Shown piece after piece: positions 42,701 through 51,002 of a stretch of DNA of 64,000 nt. The notes beneath the pieces were generated by a model. The model saw only the letters and a program-made list of their open reading frames with translations, ran no database searches and was not told where the DNA came from. Origin of the DNA: an uncultured Bacteroidales bacterium (GTDB taxonomy: Bacteria; Bacteroidota; Bacteroidia; Bacteroidales; Muribaculaceae); NCBI GenBank assembly GCA_947644715.1, contig CANSAP010000008.1:1-64000 (forward strand), in the 5' to 3' direction. How positions within the stretch are numbered: position 1 is the stretch's first letter; each line of letters starts with the position of its first letter. Made by a program: the position numbers and the translations under genes.

Positions 42701-44195
42701 CAGGAGCATCATTACCCATAGAGACCACCGGCTCCTGAGAATTCAGAGCCATCGGCTTGAGAATACGCTCAATCTCCTCACGATTATAGCCGAATGCCGA
42801 CAGTTGCCGCTCCATGTCAGCCACTTCATGTGTCACTTTACGTCCACTGCGCAACTTGCTGAGTTCTATGCGGTTATCATTCAACCACTCACCATAAGGA
42901 TGCTCCGAGGCAAGCGCCTGCTTGATTTCCCGGTCAATCAGGATGCGACCCGCCTCAGTGTCAACCATAAGTATCTTGCCCGGCTTCAACCGAGCCTTAT
43001 GCTCAATGTCAGCGGCATCAACGGCCAGCACACCCGTCTCCGACGCAATAATCATCTCACCACTCTTAGTCACAAGAGTGCGCGCAGGGCGCAACCCGTT
43101 GCGGTCAAGCATACCCCCGGCATACCGCCCGTCAGAAAAAATGATAGCAGCAGGGCCATCCCAGGGAGCCATGAAAATCGAATGATACTCATAGAAGGCC
43201 AGCAGCTTGCGAGAAATGGGATTCTGGTCATTACAGCTCTCAGGCACAAGCATCGCAAGCGCATGCGGCAGACTCATGCCCGAACGCACAAAGAACTCCA
43301 ATGCATTATCCATCGAAGCACTGTCACTCATGCCCGGCTGAATAACCGGACCTATGCCGCTCATCTCCCCAAGATTCTCAGGATCAATCACTGCCTCACG
43401 CGTAGACATCCAAAAACGATTCCCACGAATAGTGTTAATCTCACCATTATGCCCAATCAGGCGGAAAGGCTGCGCAAGCCGCCACTGCGGAAACGTATTA
43501 GTCGAAAACCGCGAATGAACAAGCGCTATCGCACTCGTGAAATATGGACTCTGAAGGTCCTTGAAATAGAGCCGGAGCTGAGCCGAAGAGAGCATACCCT
43601 TGTAAATGAGCGTGCGTGTAGACATACTCACAACGTAGCACCCCTCCTTATCCTCAATCTCACCACTCTCCAGCACCCCCTGCTCAATCCGCTTGCGAAT
43701 AACATAGAGAAGAACCTCAAGACGCTCCTGATTGTCACAGCCCACAATGAAGAGCTGCCGAATCACAGGCTCACTCGCCAAAGCATCATCACCAAGCACC
43801 GAAGAGTCAACCGGCACATCACGACTGTGCATCAGAAACAAACCCTGAGCCTTTATCTCTCGGTCTATGATAGCCTCGAACTCCCGGCGGTCACGCTCCC
43901 CCTGAGGCAGAAACACCATCCCAACCCCATAACGACCCTTCTCCGGCACCGGTATCCCATTCAGCAAAATAAACTCATGAGGAATCTGCACCATAATGCC
44001 GGCACCGTCACCTGTCTTATCGTCGGCACCCTCAGCTCCTCGATGAGCCATGTGCTCAAGCACCTTCAGCCCCTGATCAACTATATGATGATGCTTGCTG
44101 CCATCAATCTTAACCACGAGACCCACTCCACATCCGTCATGCTCATATGCGGGAGAATACAGTCCTCCCCCCTGTCTGCTGTCTTTATTACCCAT
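39732..44195 (-). CDS. gltB: Glutamate synthase large (alpha) subunit
   Basis: A 1487-residue enzyme that makes glutamate from glutamine and 2-oxoglutarate. The class II amidotransferase domain has its nucleophile Cys in [10 protein letters not shown] after a propeptide of about 21 residues. The central and FMN-binding synthase domains follow ([21 protein letters not shown], with the 3Fe-4S cysteines in [21 protein letters not shown]). The C-terminus is the usual right-handed beta-helix ([26 protein letters not shown]). No gltD is adjacent: the downstream side is a convergent gene and the upstream gene is divergent. The small subunit must be elsewhere or replaced. Confidence 0.96.
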   Translation of the reverse strand: [1487 protein letters not shown]

Positions 44196-44260
44196 TTTTC
44201 TAAACTGCGTAAACTAATTTTTAGACGACGATTAAACCCTATCGCCTGTAATACTGGCGA

Positions 44261-44292
44261 CAAAATTAATGCAAATATTTCACTTATCCAAC
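44261..44292 (-). promoter_or_regulatory. Promoter of gltB
   Basis: On the minus strand: GTTG, 20 bases, TAATTTTG, giving a leader of about 60 bases before the gltB ATG. Confidence 0.55.
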
Positions 44293-44351
44293 TTTTCTAC
44301 ACATTATTTATCAATACGCAGCCCTTATAAGCATCCATTCCGAACACATAA

Positions 44352-44383
44352 TTTCACCAAATGAAGAAGTTTAACTAACTTTG
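44352..44383 (+). promoter_or_regulatory. Promoter of the DUF2130 gene
   Basis: TTTC, 20 bases, TAACTTTG on the plus strand. The ATG follows 23 bases after the -7 element, so the leader is short. Confidence 0.5.
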
Positions 44384-44405
44384 TACTAACAATATACTTC
44401 CTCCC

Positions 44406-45803
44406 ATGAAAGAACTTTTGAAAGAACTTCGATGCCCCAACTGCGGCAGCGTTTTCCACGTTGACAAAGACATGTTCGCCTCCCTTGCAAATCAGGTGCG
44501 CGACAAGGCCTTCGACGACGAGCTGAAACGCCGTGCCTGCGACTTGCAGGAAAAACTCAAAAGCGACTTCGAACTGCAGAGAGCAAAAGATGAACAGCAC
44601 TTCGCCCGCCAACTCTCCGAACGAGACCTGTCCCTCGACCGGCGCACGGCTGAAATCAACATGCTCAAGGAGAAAGTAGCCTCCGTGGCCGACAAAACGC
44701 GCCTCGACATGGCCGACACCATCGCTCGCCGCGACGAAGAAATCGCTCGACTGCGCCAGCAATTAGCCTCCGCAGAACAAAGCAAAAAGCTCGAAATCGA
44801 AGCCGAAAGACTCCGACAACAGCAGCAAATGCAGGCAAAAATCAACGACCTCACCAACACCCTCGAAACATCCCGACGCGAAGCTGCATCCCAACTCGCC
44901 TCCCTCAAAGAAAAACACTCGCTCATCGTCAGCGAAAAAGAAAAGGAGATAGAGTACTACAAAGACTTCAAGATGCGCATGTCAACCAAACTCATCGGCG
45001 AATCACTCGAAATCCACTGCAGCACCCTCTTCGAGCAAGCCCGCAGCATGGGACTCTTCCCCGACGCACAATTCAGCAAAGACAACGACGCCCGAACAGG
45101 CTCAAAAGGAGACTTCATCTTCCGTGACTTCATCGACGGCGAGGAATACATCTCCATAATGTTCGAAATGAAGAACGAAGCCGACACAACGGCTACCAAA
45201 CACAAAAACACCGACTTCCTCGAAAAACTCAACAAAGACCGCAACGAGAAACACTGCGAATTCGCCGTGCTCGTCTCAATGCTCGAACGCGACAACGAGC
45301 TCTACAACGCCGGAATCGTAAACCTCTCACATCGCTACCCGAAGATGTATGTCATTCGCCCGCAGATGTTTATGCCCCTCATTGCCCTGCTATGCCACGC
45401 CGCGCAGAAAAGCTCCTCACAGATACGCGAACTACGCTCAGAGCTCGAACTGGCTCGCGCCCAGTCACTTGACGTCTCAAAATTCGAAAAACGCCGAAAC
45501 GACTTCGCGGCAGCATTCTCCAAACTCGTCAAAGACCACAATAAAAAAACCGAAGACGCAACCTCCGGTATCGACAAAATCATAAACTCACTCGAAAAAC
45601 AGATTGCTGAACTGCGAAAAGTGAGAGACCTCTTCTCAACAGCCGACAAAAAACTCCTTCAAGCCGAAGACCTCATTGAAAACAAATTCACAATAAAGAA
45701 ACTGACCTACGGCAACCCAACAATGCGTGCCAAATTTGAAGAAGCCCGCAAGCAAAACCCCGACCCCGGCGCAGAACAAAACCCCGACGCCGGTGACGAA
45801 TAA
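44406..45803 (+). CDS. DUF2130 coiled-coil protein with a PD-(D/E)XK-like region
   Basis: A 465-residue cytoplasmic protein of the DUF2130 family. It starts with a short zinc-finger-like segment (LRCPNCGSVFHVD), followed by a long coiled coil (about 30-205). A globular domain (about 210-330) contains GSKGDFIFRD and then ISIMFEMKNE, a D...ExK arrangement typical of PD-(D/E)XK nucleases. A second coiled coil and a repetitive NPDPGAEQNPDAGDE tail end the protein. A DNA-processing or defence role is possible, but nothing in the neighbourhood supports it. It is monocistronic. Confidence 0.83.
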   Translation: MKELLKELRCPNCGSVFHVDKDMFASLANQVRDKAFDDELKRRACDLQEKLKSDFELQRAKDEQHFARQLSERDLSLDRRTAEINMLKEKVASVADKTRLDMADTIARRDEEIARLRQQLASAEQSKKLEIEAERLRQQQQMQAKINDLTNTLETSRREAASQLASLKEKHSLIVSEKEKEIEYYKDFKMRMSTKLIGESLEIHCSTLFEQARSMGLFPDAQFSKDNDARTGSKGDFIFRDFIDGEEYISIMFEMKNEADTTATKHKNTDFLEKLNKDRNEKHCEFAVLVSMLERDNELYNAGIVNLSHRYPKMYVIRPQMFMPLIALLCHAAQKSSSQIRELRSELELARAQSLDVSKFEKRRNDFAAAFSKLVKDHNKKTEDATSGIDKIINSLEKQIAELRKVRDLFSTADKKLLQAEDLIENKFTIKKLTYGNPTMRAKFEEARKQNPDPGAEQNPDAGDE

Positions 45804-45838
45804 ACATTCCTTCGGAGTCCATTGGCTTTAGTGTATAT

Positions 45839-45858
45839 CTAAGAGTGTGTCTAAAAAT
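45839..45858 (+). repeat. Solo B-type repeat terminus
   Basis: CTAAGAGTGTGTCTAAAAAT, identical to the B-type end, between the convergent DUF2130 and lipoprotein genes. No partner end is nearby. Confidence 0.55.
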
Positions 45859-45890
45859 GACAGGCGCGTGGAAAACGGGCTGTCACTCGC

Positions 45891-46490
45891 TTACTTGCCG
45901 TATTTCGCTGCAACCTCCTGCGGAATCTCGCCCGCTGCGCGCGTACTGATGCCCAACGCAAAACCCTTCAGAAAGCGATTATAAGTATCCTCATCCTCCC
46001 CGCAGGCCTGACGAAAGTCTGCAATCTCCCTGTCAACCTGGCCAATCTTGAGCTTCTTGTCCATAACATCATTAACATACTCAAGCCCCAACTGATAACC
46101 AGCCTTGTCAGGGTCAACCAAAGCACTCTTCTTATAAAGCTTCAGCTTGCTGACCAACGGCAACTGCTTTGTGTAATCATCCATCGCAAGAGCATAAAGC
46201 TCATACTCCTTCTCGCCCCTATTCATGTAAATATAGGCATCCACATCCGAAAAATTATTGATGCTAACCCCCTTGACCTCACCTATCGCAGCCTTACACA
46301 GATACATCGCCAAAGAGTCCATCGGCATCCCGCTCTCAATCAGCATCCGCACCTTAACCGTGTCAGCACTCGCCGCAAAATCCTTCGACATGCGCGACGT
46401 CGTGGCATCCTCCGCACTATCACTCTTGCACGAACTCAAGGACACCATAACTACAGCCACAGCCACTAACAAAATCTTCTGTATTGACAT
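45891..46490 (-). CDS. Lipoprotein of unknown function
   Basis: A 199-residue predicted lipoprotein (MSIQKILLVAVAVVMVSLSSC, lipobox Cys about 21). The mature part is helical and charged, without a domain I recognise; DFAASADTVKVRMLIESGMPMDSLAMYLCKAAIGE and GLEYVNDVMDKKLKIGQVDREIADFRQACGEDEDTYNRFLKGFALG are its most regular segments. A weak -7-like TACTTTTG lies upstream on the minus strand. The gene stands alone. Confidence 0.75.
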   Translation of the reverse strand: MSIQKILLVAVAVVMVSLSSCKSDSAEDATTSRMSKDFAASADTVKVRMLIESGMPMDSLAMYLCKAAIGEVKGVSINNFSDVDAYIYMNRGEKEYELYALAMDDYTKQLPLVSKLKLYKKSALVDPDKAGYQLGLEYVNDVMDKKLKIGQVDREIADFRQACGEDEDTYNRFLKGFALGISTRAAGEIPQEVAAKYGK

Positions 46491-46625
46491 AACTCGTTTG
46501 CTTCAAGATGATTTAACACTGCAAAAGTAGTTAATTTATTTGAAAGCAGGAAGCAATCACGACATTTTTCGAGGACGGAAGCACACAATATTCCGCGCAG
46601 ACACCAAGCAGCAGAACGCTGACAA

Positions 46626-46853
46626 TCATTTCTCACGGAAAAAGAAACTGTAAAACAGGCTGTGCCGGCTCACACCCTCACTGTTCCCCGCCTCATAACG
46701 CAGCTCTCGCAAATCATCCTGAAGCCGCCGACCCTTCTCCTCCCCCCTGAAATAAGTCGAAAGGAAATGAATCACAAGCAACACAAGCACGACACCCCCG
46801 AGAATAAACGAGAGCGTAACCACAGCTGCTATGTTGCTTAAAATCTGTTCCAT
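46626..46853 (-). CDS. Small single-pass membrane protein, hypothetical
   Basis: A 75-residue ORF with one N-terminal transmembrane helix (about 8-32, AAVVTLSFILGGVVLVLLVIHFL) and a charged cytoplasmic tail (RGEEKGRRLQDDLRELRYEAG). It follows the bioB, acyl-CoA ligase, prfB operon by about 100 bases on the same strand. The protein-like composition supports a real gene; its role is unknown. Confidence 0.55.
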   Translation of the reverse strand: MEQILSNIAAVVTLSFILGGVVLVLLVIHFLSTYFRGEEKGRRLQDDLRELRYEAGNSEGVSRHSLFYSFFFREK

Positions 46854-46956
46854 CGCATGTCCGGAGAGAGGCTATACTCTTAGAACACACAATGGAACAG
46901 ATTAGTTGCACGAAGGATGTTAAATATATGTTATAAATGCAAAAGAACGCTGAAGC

Positions 46957-48075
46957 TTACTCTCCGAGCGTAGCCGCAAACTCCATCAGGTAAGCCTTAA
47001 TGAAATCATCGATGTCGCCATCCATCACGCCACCCACGTCAGAAGTCTGATGTCCCGTGCGATGATCCTTAACACGCCGGTCATCAAACACATAGGAGCG
47101 AATCTGGCTGCCCCACTCGATTTTCATCTTGCCTGCCTCAACCTTCGCCTGCTCAGCCATGCGATGCTGCATCTCCTTCTCATACAGAATGGAACGCAAG
47201 TGACGCAAAGCATTCTCCTTATTCTTCGGTTGGTCACGGGTCTCGGTATTCTCAATCAGAATCTCCTCTTCCTCGCCCGTATAGGGATCCTTATATTGGT
47301 AACGAAGTCGAACGCCACTCTCAACCTTGTTCACATTCTGACCACCGGCGCCACCCGAACGGAACGTATCCCAAGAGATGGCCGCCTGAGAAATCTGAAT
47401 ATCGATAGTGTCATCCACCAGCGGGGTCACGAATACCGACGCAAACGAGGTCATACGCTTACCCTGAGCGTTATACGGACTGACACGCACGAGGCGGTGC
47501 ACACCATTCTCACTCTTCAGATAACCATACGCATACGCTCCCTCGATATTAATCGTAGCGCTCTTAATGCCCGCATCGTCACCCTCAAGCAGCTGGGCGA
47601 TTGAAGTCTTGTAGCCATGCTTCTCCGCCCAGCGCAAATACATGCGCATCAACATCTGAGCCCAATCCTGGCTCTCCGTGCCTCCGGCGCCCGAATTGAT
47701 TTTAAGCACAACGTCCATCTTGTCCTCCTCGCGACGCAACATATTGCGAAGCTCCAGACGCTCGATGTCAGCCATAACCTTGGCATAGAGGCTGTCAACC
47801 TCCTCCTCAGTCACCAGCTCATCCTTCACAAAGTCAAAAGCCAGGCGCAATTCCTCAACCTGCTTCGACAGATTCTCATAACCTTCAATCCAAAACCGGA
47901 GGTACTTGATTTTGCGCATCTGCACCTCCGCTGCCTTCTGGTCATTCCAGAAATCAGGCACATGAGTGCGCAACTCCTCCTCCTCAACCTGAATTTTCTT
48001 GGAATCAATGTCGAGATACCGGTTAAGGTCTTCAAGACGCTGCCCGGCCTCCTTGAGTTGTTCGAGAGTTATCAT
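46957..48075 (-). CDS. prfB: Peptide chain release factor 2, without programmed frameshift
   Basis: A 372-residue class I release factor that ends translation at UGA and UAA. The GGQ loop (FRSGGAGGQNVNKVESGVRL) and the RF2-type anticodon region are present. In E. coli and many bacteria the gene has an in-frame UGA after RGYL and needs a +1 frameshift. Here the corresponding site reads in frame as RYLDID (CTC GAC), so there is no recoding. It lies 9 bases after the acyl-CoA ligase gene and should be in the same operon. Confidence 0.95.
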   Translation of the reverse strand: MITLEQLKEAGQRLEDLNRYLDIDSKKIQVEEEELRTHVPDFWNDQKAAEVQMRKIKYLRFWIEGYENLSKQVEELRLAFDFVKDELVTEEEVDSLYAKVMADIERLELRNMLRREEDKMDVVLKINSGAGGTESQDWAQMLMRMYLRWAEKHGYKTSIAQLLEGDDAGIKSATINIEGAYAYGYLKSENGVHRLVRVSPYNAQGKRMTSFASVFVTPLVDDTIDIQISQAAISWDTFRSGGAGGQNVNKVESGVRLRYQYKDPYTGEEEEILIENTETRDQPKNKENALRHLRSILYEKEMQHRMAEQAKVEAGKMKIEWGSQIRSYVFDDRRVKDHRTGHQTSDVGGVMDGDIDDFIKAYLMEFAATLGE

Positions 48076-48084
48076 ATAGTCTAT

Positions 48085-49935
48085 TTATCTGTGTCGAGTG
48101 TTAAATACCGGCGGAGTCGTCAGGAACTCCTCAGGATACATTGCATTAATCTCCTTCGCATAACGCTCCGCAATCACATTGCGGCGAAGCTTCAGAGTGT
48201 TCGTAATCTCCCCCGACTCCATCGTAAACGGATTCGGAAGCAGCGTGACACGCTTGACCGTCTCAAAGGGTGCCATCCCCTTCTGATCCTGCTTGATGCG
48301 GCTGAGATAGAACTCTATCACCCTCTCATTCCGGCACAGGCTCTCACTCCGGAAATCAATTATCCCCTGCTTCTCCGCCCATGAGCGAAGAGTGCTGAAA
48401 TTAGGCACTACCAAAGCAGAGACATACTTGCGGGCATCACCGATGACAGCCACCTGGTCAATATACGGATCGGCAACCAACAGAGCCTCAGTGGCCTGCG
48501 GAGAGATATACTTGCCGTTAGAGGTCTTGAACATATCCTTCTTCCTGTGCGTCAGCACCAAAGCCCCCTGCTGATTCATGAACCCCGCATCACCGGTATG
48601 CAGGTAGCCGTCAGCAGTGAAAGCCTCCGCATTAGCCGCGGGATTCTCATAATACCCGGGAGTCACCGTCGGACCCTTCACCAATATCTCACCATCATCC
48701 GAAATCTTGACCTCAACCATAGGCATAGGGGTGCCAACCGTCCCTATCTCATAATCCGTGTGAGGATAACAGGACACAGTAGCAGTCGTCTCCGTCATGC
48801 CATAACCGAAAATCAAGTCTATGCCCATCTTCCGCATAGTACCGCAGATTTTATCAGAAAGCGCAGCGCCGGCTGTCGGAAAGAAATTCGGCGAAGGGAT
48901 ACCGATGGTCTCACGCACCTGCGAGAACAGCTTCCTGTCCCAAAAGGCATATTCCTTCCGGAGAAGCCACGGAGCACGCAGCCCCAATCGCTTGTAATGC
49001 AGATTCATGCGCGCACCCACCCTCATCGCTCTGTGCACCATCAGCCGAGCCAAGGGATTCATCCGGCTGATGCGATGAATGATGCCCGTGTAAATCTTCT
49101 CCCAGAACCGAGGGACGCAACACATCAGATTCGGATGCACCTCATGGAGAGAACGCTCAATATCCCGCGGGTCATAATTGAAAGCTATCCGCAAACCCTT
49201 CGCCATGCAAAAGAAAGTCCAAGCCTTCTCAAAGACATGGCTCATAGGCAAGAAACAGAGCGAGAGCTCATGCTCCTCAATCTCAGGCAGACGCTTCAAG
49301 TGCTCACGCACGGCAGCCTCAAAGTTGCCATGAGTAAGCATCACCCCCTTGGGCTCACCAGTGGTGCCGGAAGTATAGATGAGCGAAGCTAAATCCTGCG
49401 GTGTGCCCTGCGAAGCCCGAGCCTTAACATCCGCCAGAAGAGCCGAATTCCCCTTGGCCAGAAACTCCGACCAGCCAAGCGTAGTAGCATCTTCGGCGTC
49501 AGCCACACCTGCGCGCTCACAAAGAAGCACAATCTGATCCACTGCCTGAGGATGCGCCTCAGCAAAACAGCGAGCCATCTCATACTGCTCCCTCGCTCCC
49601 GCAAAGATAATGCGCGCTCCGCTGTGCAACATTATATAGTCAAACTGCTCCTGCGAACAGTAAGCATATATCGGCACACCGCAGATTCTATGGAAGAAAC
49701 AGGCAAACTCCACCTGCAACGCCTCCGGACGATTGGGAGTGCACAGAGCAGCCTTGGATGCCTCAGCCGCTCCAAGCGCCATCAACGCACACGCAGCCCG
49801 CTCCGTGGCATGAATAAAATCAGCCCACGTAAAGGTGCGCCACACCGTCTCGCCCGGAGCCTTGAACGAGCAGAACTCACGGTCATGATAAGTATCCGCT
49901 TGCTCATATAACCGGTCTATCAGATAGTTTGCCAT
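48085..49935 (-). CDS. Long-chain fatty acid-CoA ligase (AMP-binding)
   Basis: A 616-residue adenylate-forming enzyme that activates fatty acids to acyl-CoA. The P-loop YTSGTTGEPKGVMLTHGN, the core FGYGMTETTATVSC and the hinge region YLHTGDAGFMNQQGALVLTHRKKDMFKTSNGKYISP are complete. There is no signal peptide; association with the inner membrane is likely. It sits 45 bases after bioB and 9 bases before prfB. The link to biotin synthesis could reflect lipid metabolism in general, but the exact substrate is unknown. Confidence 0.93.
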   Translation of the reverse strand: MANYLIDRLYEQADTYHDREFCSFKAPGETVWRTFTWADFIHATERAACALMALGAAEASKAALCTPNRPEALQVEFACFFHRICGVPIYAYCSQEQFDYIMLHSGARIIFAGAREQYEMARCFAEAHPQAVDQIVLLCERAGVADAEDATTLGWSEFLAKGNSALLADVKARASQGTPQDLASLIYTSGTTGEPKGVMLTHGNFEAAVREHLKRLPEIEEHELSLCFLPMSHVFEKAWTFFCMAKGLRIAFNYDPRDIERSLHEVHPNLMCCVPRFWEKIYTGIIHRISRMNPLARLMVHRAMRVGARMNLHYKRLGLRAPWLLRKEYAFWDRKLFSQVRETIGIPSPNFFPTAGAALSDKICGTMRKMGIDLIFGYGMTETTATVSCYPHTDYEIGTVGTPMPMVEVKISDDGEILVKGPTVTPGYYENPAANAEAFTADGYLHTGDAGFMNQQGALVLTHRKKDMFKTSNGKYISPQATEALLVADPYIDQVAVIGDARKYVSALVVPNFSTLRSWAEKQGIIDFRSESLCRNERVIEFYLSRIKQDQKGMAPFETVKRVTLLPNPFTMESGEITNTLKLRRNVIAERYAKEINAMYPEEFLTTPPVFNTRHR

Positions 49936-49980
49936 ATAATTCTAATCAGTTTTTACGTAAAATTCCGAGTCCCGGTGTCG

Positions 49981-50940
49981 CTAAATGTCAAGCCCGCACT
50001 CAGCAAACAGCCGCTTGTCGTCAGCCACCTGATTGCCTATTGAGGTCAACATGTCGCCCATCAGCGCTCCATTCATGCCGCCACGCAGGATGCGGGCAGT
50101 CGACTCCCTGCTCAGGCGCATACGCCCACCCGCAAACCGCAACGTCTTTCGAGGCAACAGAAAGCGGAACACAGCCACCGTGCGGATAACCTCCTCCTCA
50201 CTAATCAGAGGCTGATGCTCCAGCGGAGTCCCTTTTATAGGATTCAGAATATTGAGGGGCACCGAGTCCACATCAAGCTCCCGCAATTCCAACGCGAGGT
50301 CAATGCGATCCTCCATGCTCTCCCCCATGCCTATTATCCCCCCGGAGCAGACCTGCAATCCGGCCGCTCGAGCAGCCCGTATCGTAGCCTTCTTCTCCTC
50401 CGGAGTATGAGTGGTGCACAAATTGGGGAAGAACCGTGCAGAAGTCTCAAGATTACAATGATAGCGCTTTACACCCGCCTCCCGCAACCGATGCATCTGC
50501 TCCTCATCCAGAAGCCCCATCGAAGCACAAAGATACAAGGAAGTCTCCCTCCTCAGTCTCTTATATATATCAAGGAAAGGGGGCATGTCACGCTCAGTTA
50601 CACGCTTGCCGCTCGTGACGAGCGAGAAACGCCGTATTCCGGCCTTTTCATTCTCAGCGGCAGCACGCATAACCTCATCCTGATCAATCGTGTTATATGT
50701 GCGGCATCCGGTGTGATGGCGCGTAGCCTGCGCACACCATTTGCAATCCTCTCCACACAATCCGGAGCGGGCATTCACAATCGAACAGGAATCAACCTTA
50801 CGTCCCACCAGCGCCTCTCGAATGGCATCGGCTGCATCACACAGTTCATCGATGTCCTCATATCGGGCCAACTCAATCGCCTCCTCGCGGGTGACGTCAT
50901 AGCCGGCCAACACCTTTTCGGTAAGTTCAGAAAGATTCAT
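49981..50940 (-). CDS. bioB: Biotin synthase (radical SAM)
   Basis: A 319-residue radical SAM enzyme that inserts sulfur into dethiobiotin. The 4Fe-4S motif is CGEDCKWCAQ, and the downstream segment with conserved Arg and Cys residues (CSGGIIGMGESMEDRIDLALELRELDVDSVPLNILNPIKGTPLE) is typical. No other biotin genes (bioA, D, F) are adjacent. It heads an operon with an acyl-CoA ligase and prfB, driven by a perfect consensus promoter. Confidence 0.95.
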   Translation of the reverse strand: MNLSELTEKVLAGYDVTREEAIELARYEDIDELCDAADAIREALVGRKVDSCSIVNARSGLCGEDCKWCAQATRHHTGCRTYNTIDQDEVMRAAAENEKAGIRRFSLVTSGKRVTERDMPPFLDIYKRLRRETSLYLCASMGLLDEEQMHRLREAGVKRYHCNLETSARFFPNLCTTHTPEEKKATIRAARAAGLQVCSGGIIGMGESMEDRIDLALELRELDVDSVPLNILNPIKGTPLEHQPLISEEEVIRTVAVFRFLLPRKTLRFAGGRMRLSRESTARILRGGMNGALMGDMLTSIGNQVADDKRLFAECGLDI

Positions 50941-50969
50941 TGCTATTGTTCAATATTATTAACAATCGG

Positions 50970-51001
50970 CAAAGTTAGCAAAAAATCCCTAACAAGCCAA
51001 A
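50970..51001 (-). promoter_or_regulatory. Promoter of the bioB operon
   Basis: On the minus strand: TTTG, 20 bases, TAACTTTG, a perfect match. It starts immediately after the stop codon of the upstream gene, and the ATG of bioB is 30 bases downstream. Confidence 0.75.
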
Positions 51002-51002
51002 T

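Noticed and set aside
42804-44330. 508-residue plus-strand ORF opposite gltB
   Set aside because: It lies almost wholly antisense to a clear gltB. Its composition is rich in His, Arg, Thr and Leu with no domain pattern, as expected for a frame opposite a biased coding sequence.
46957-48075. A hidden frameshift in prfB
   Set aside because: The frame is open from ATG to stop, and the usual shift site has CTC GAC in frame, so no recoding is needed.
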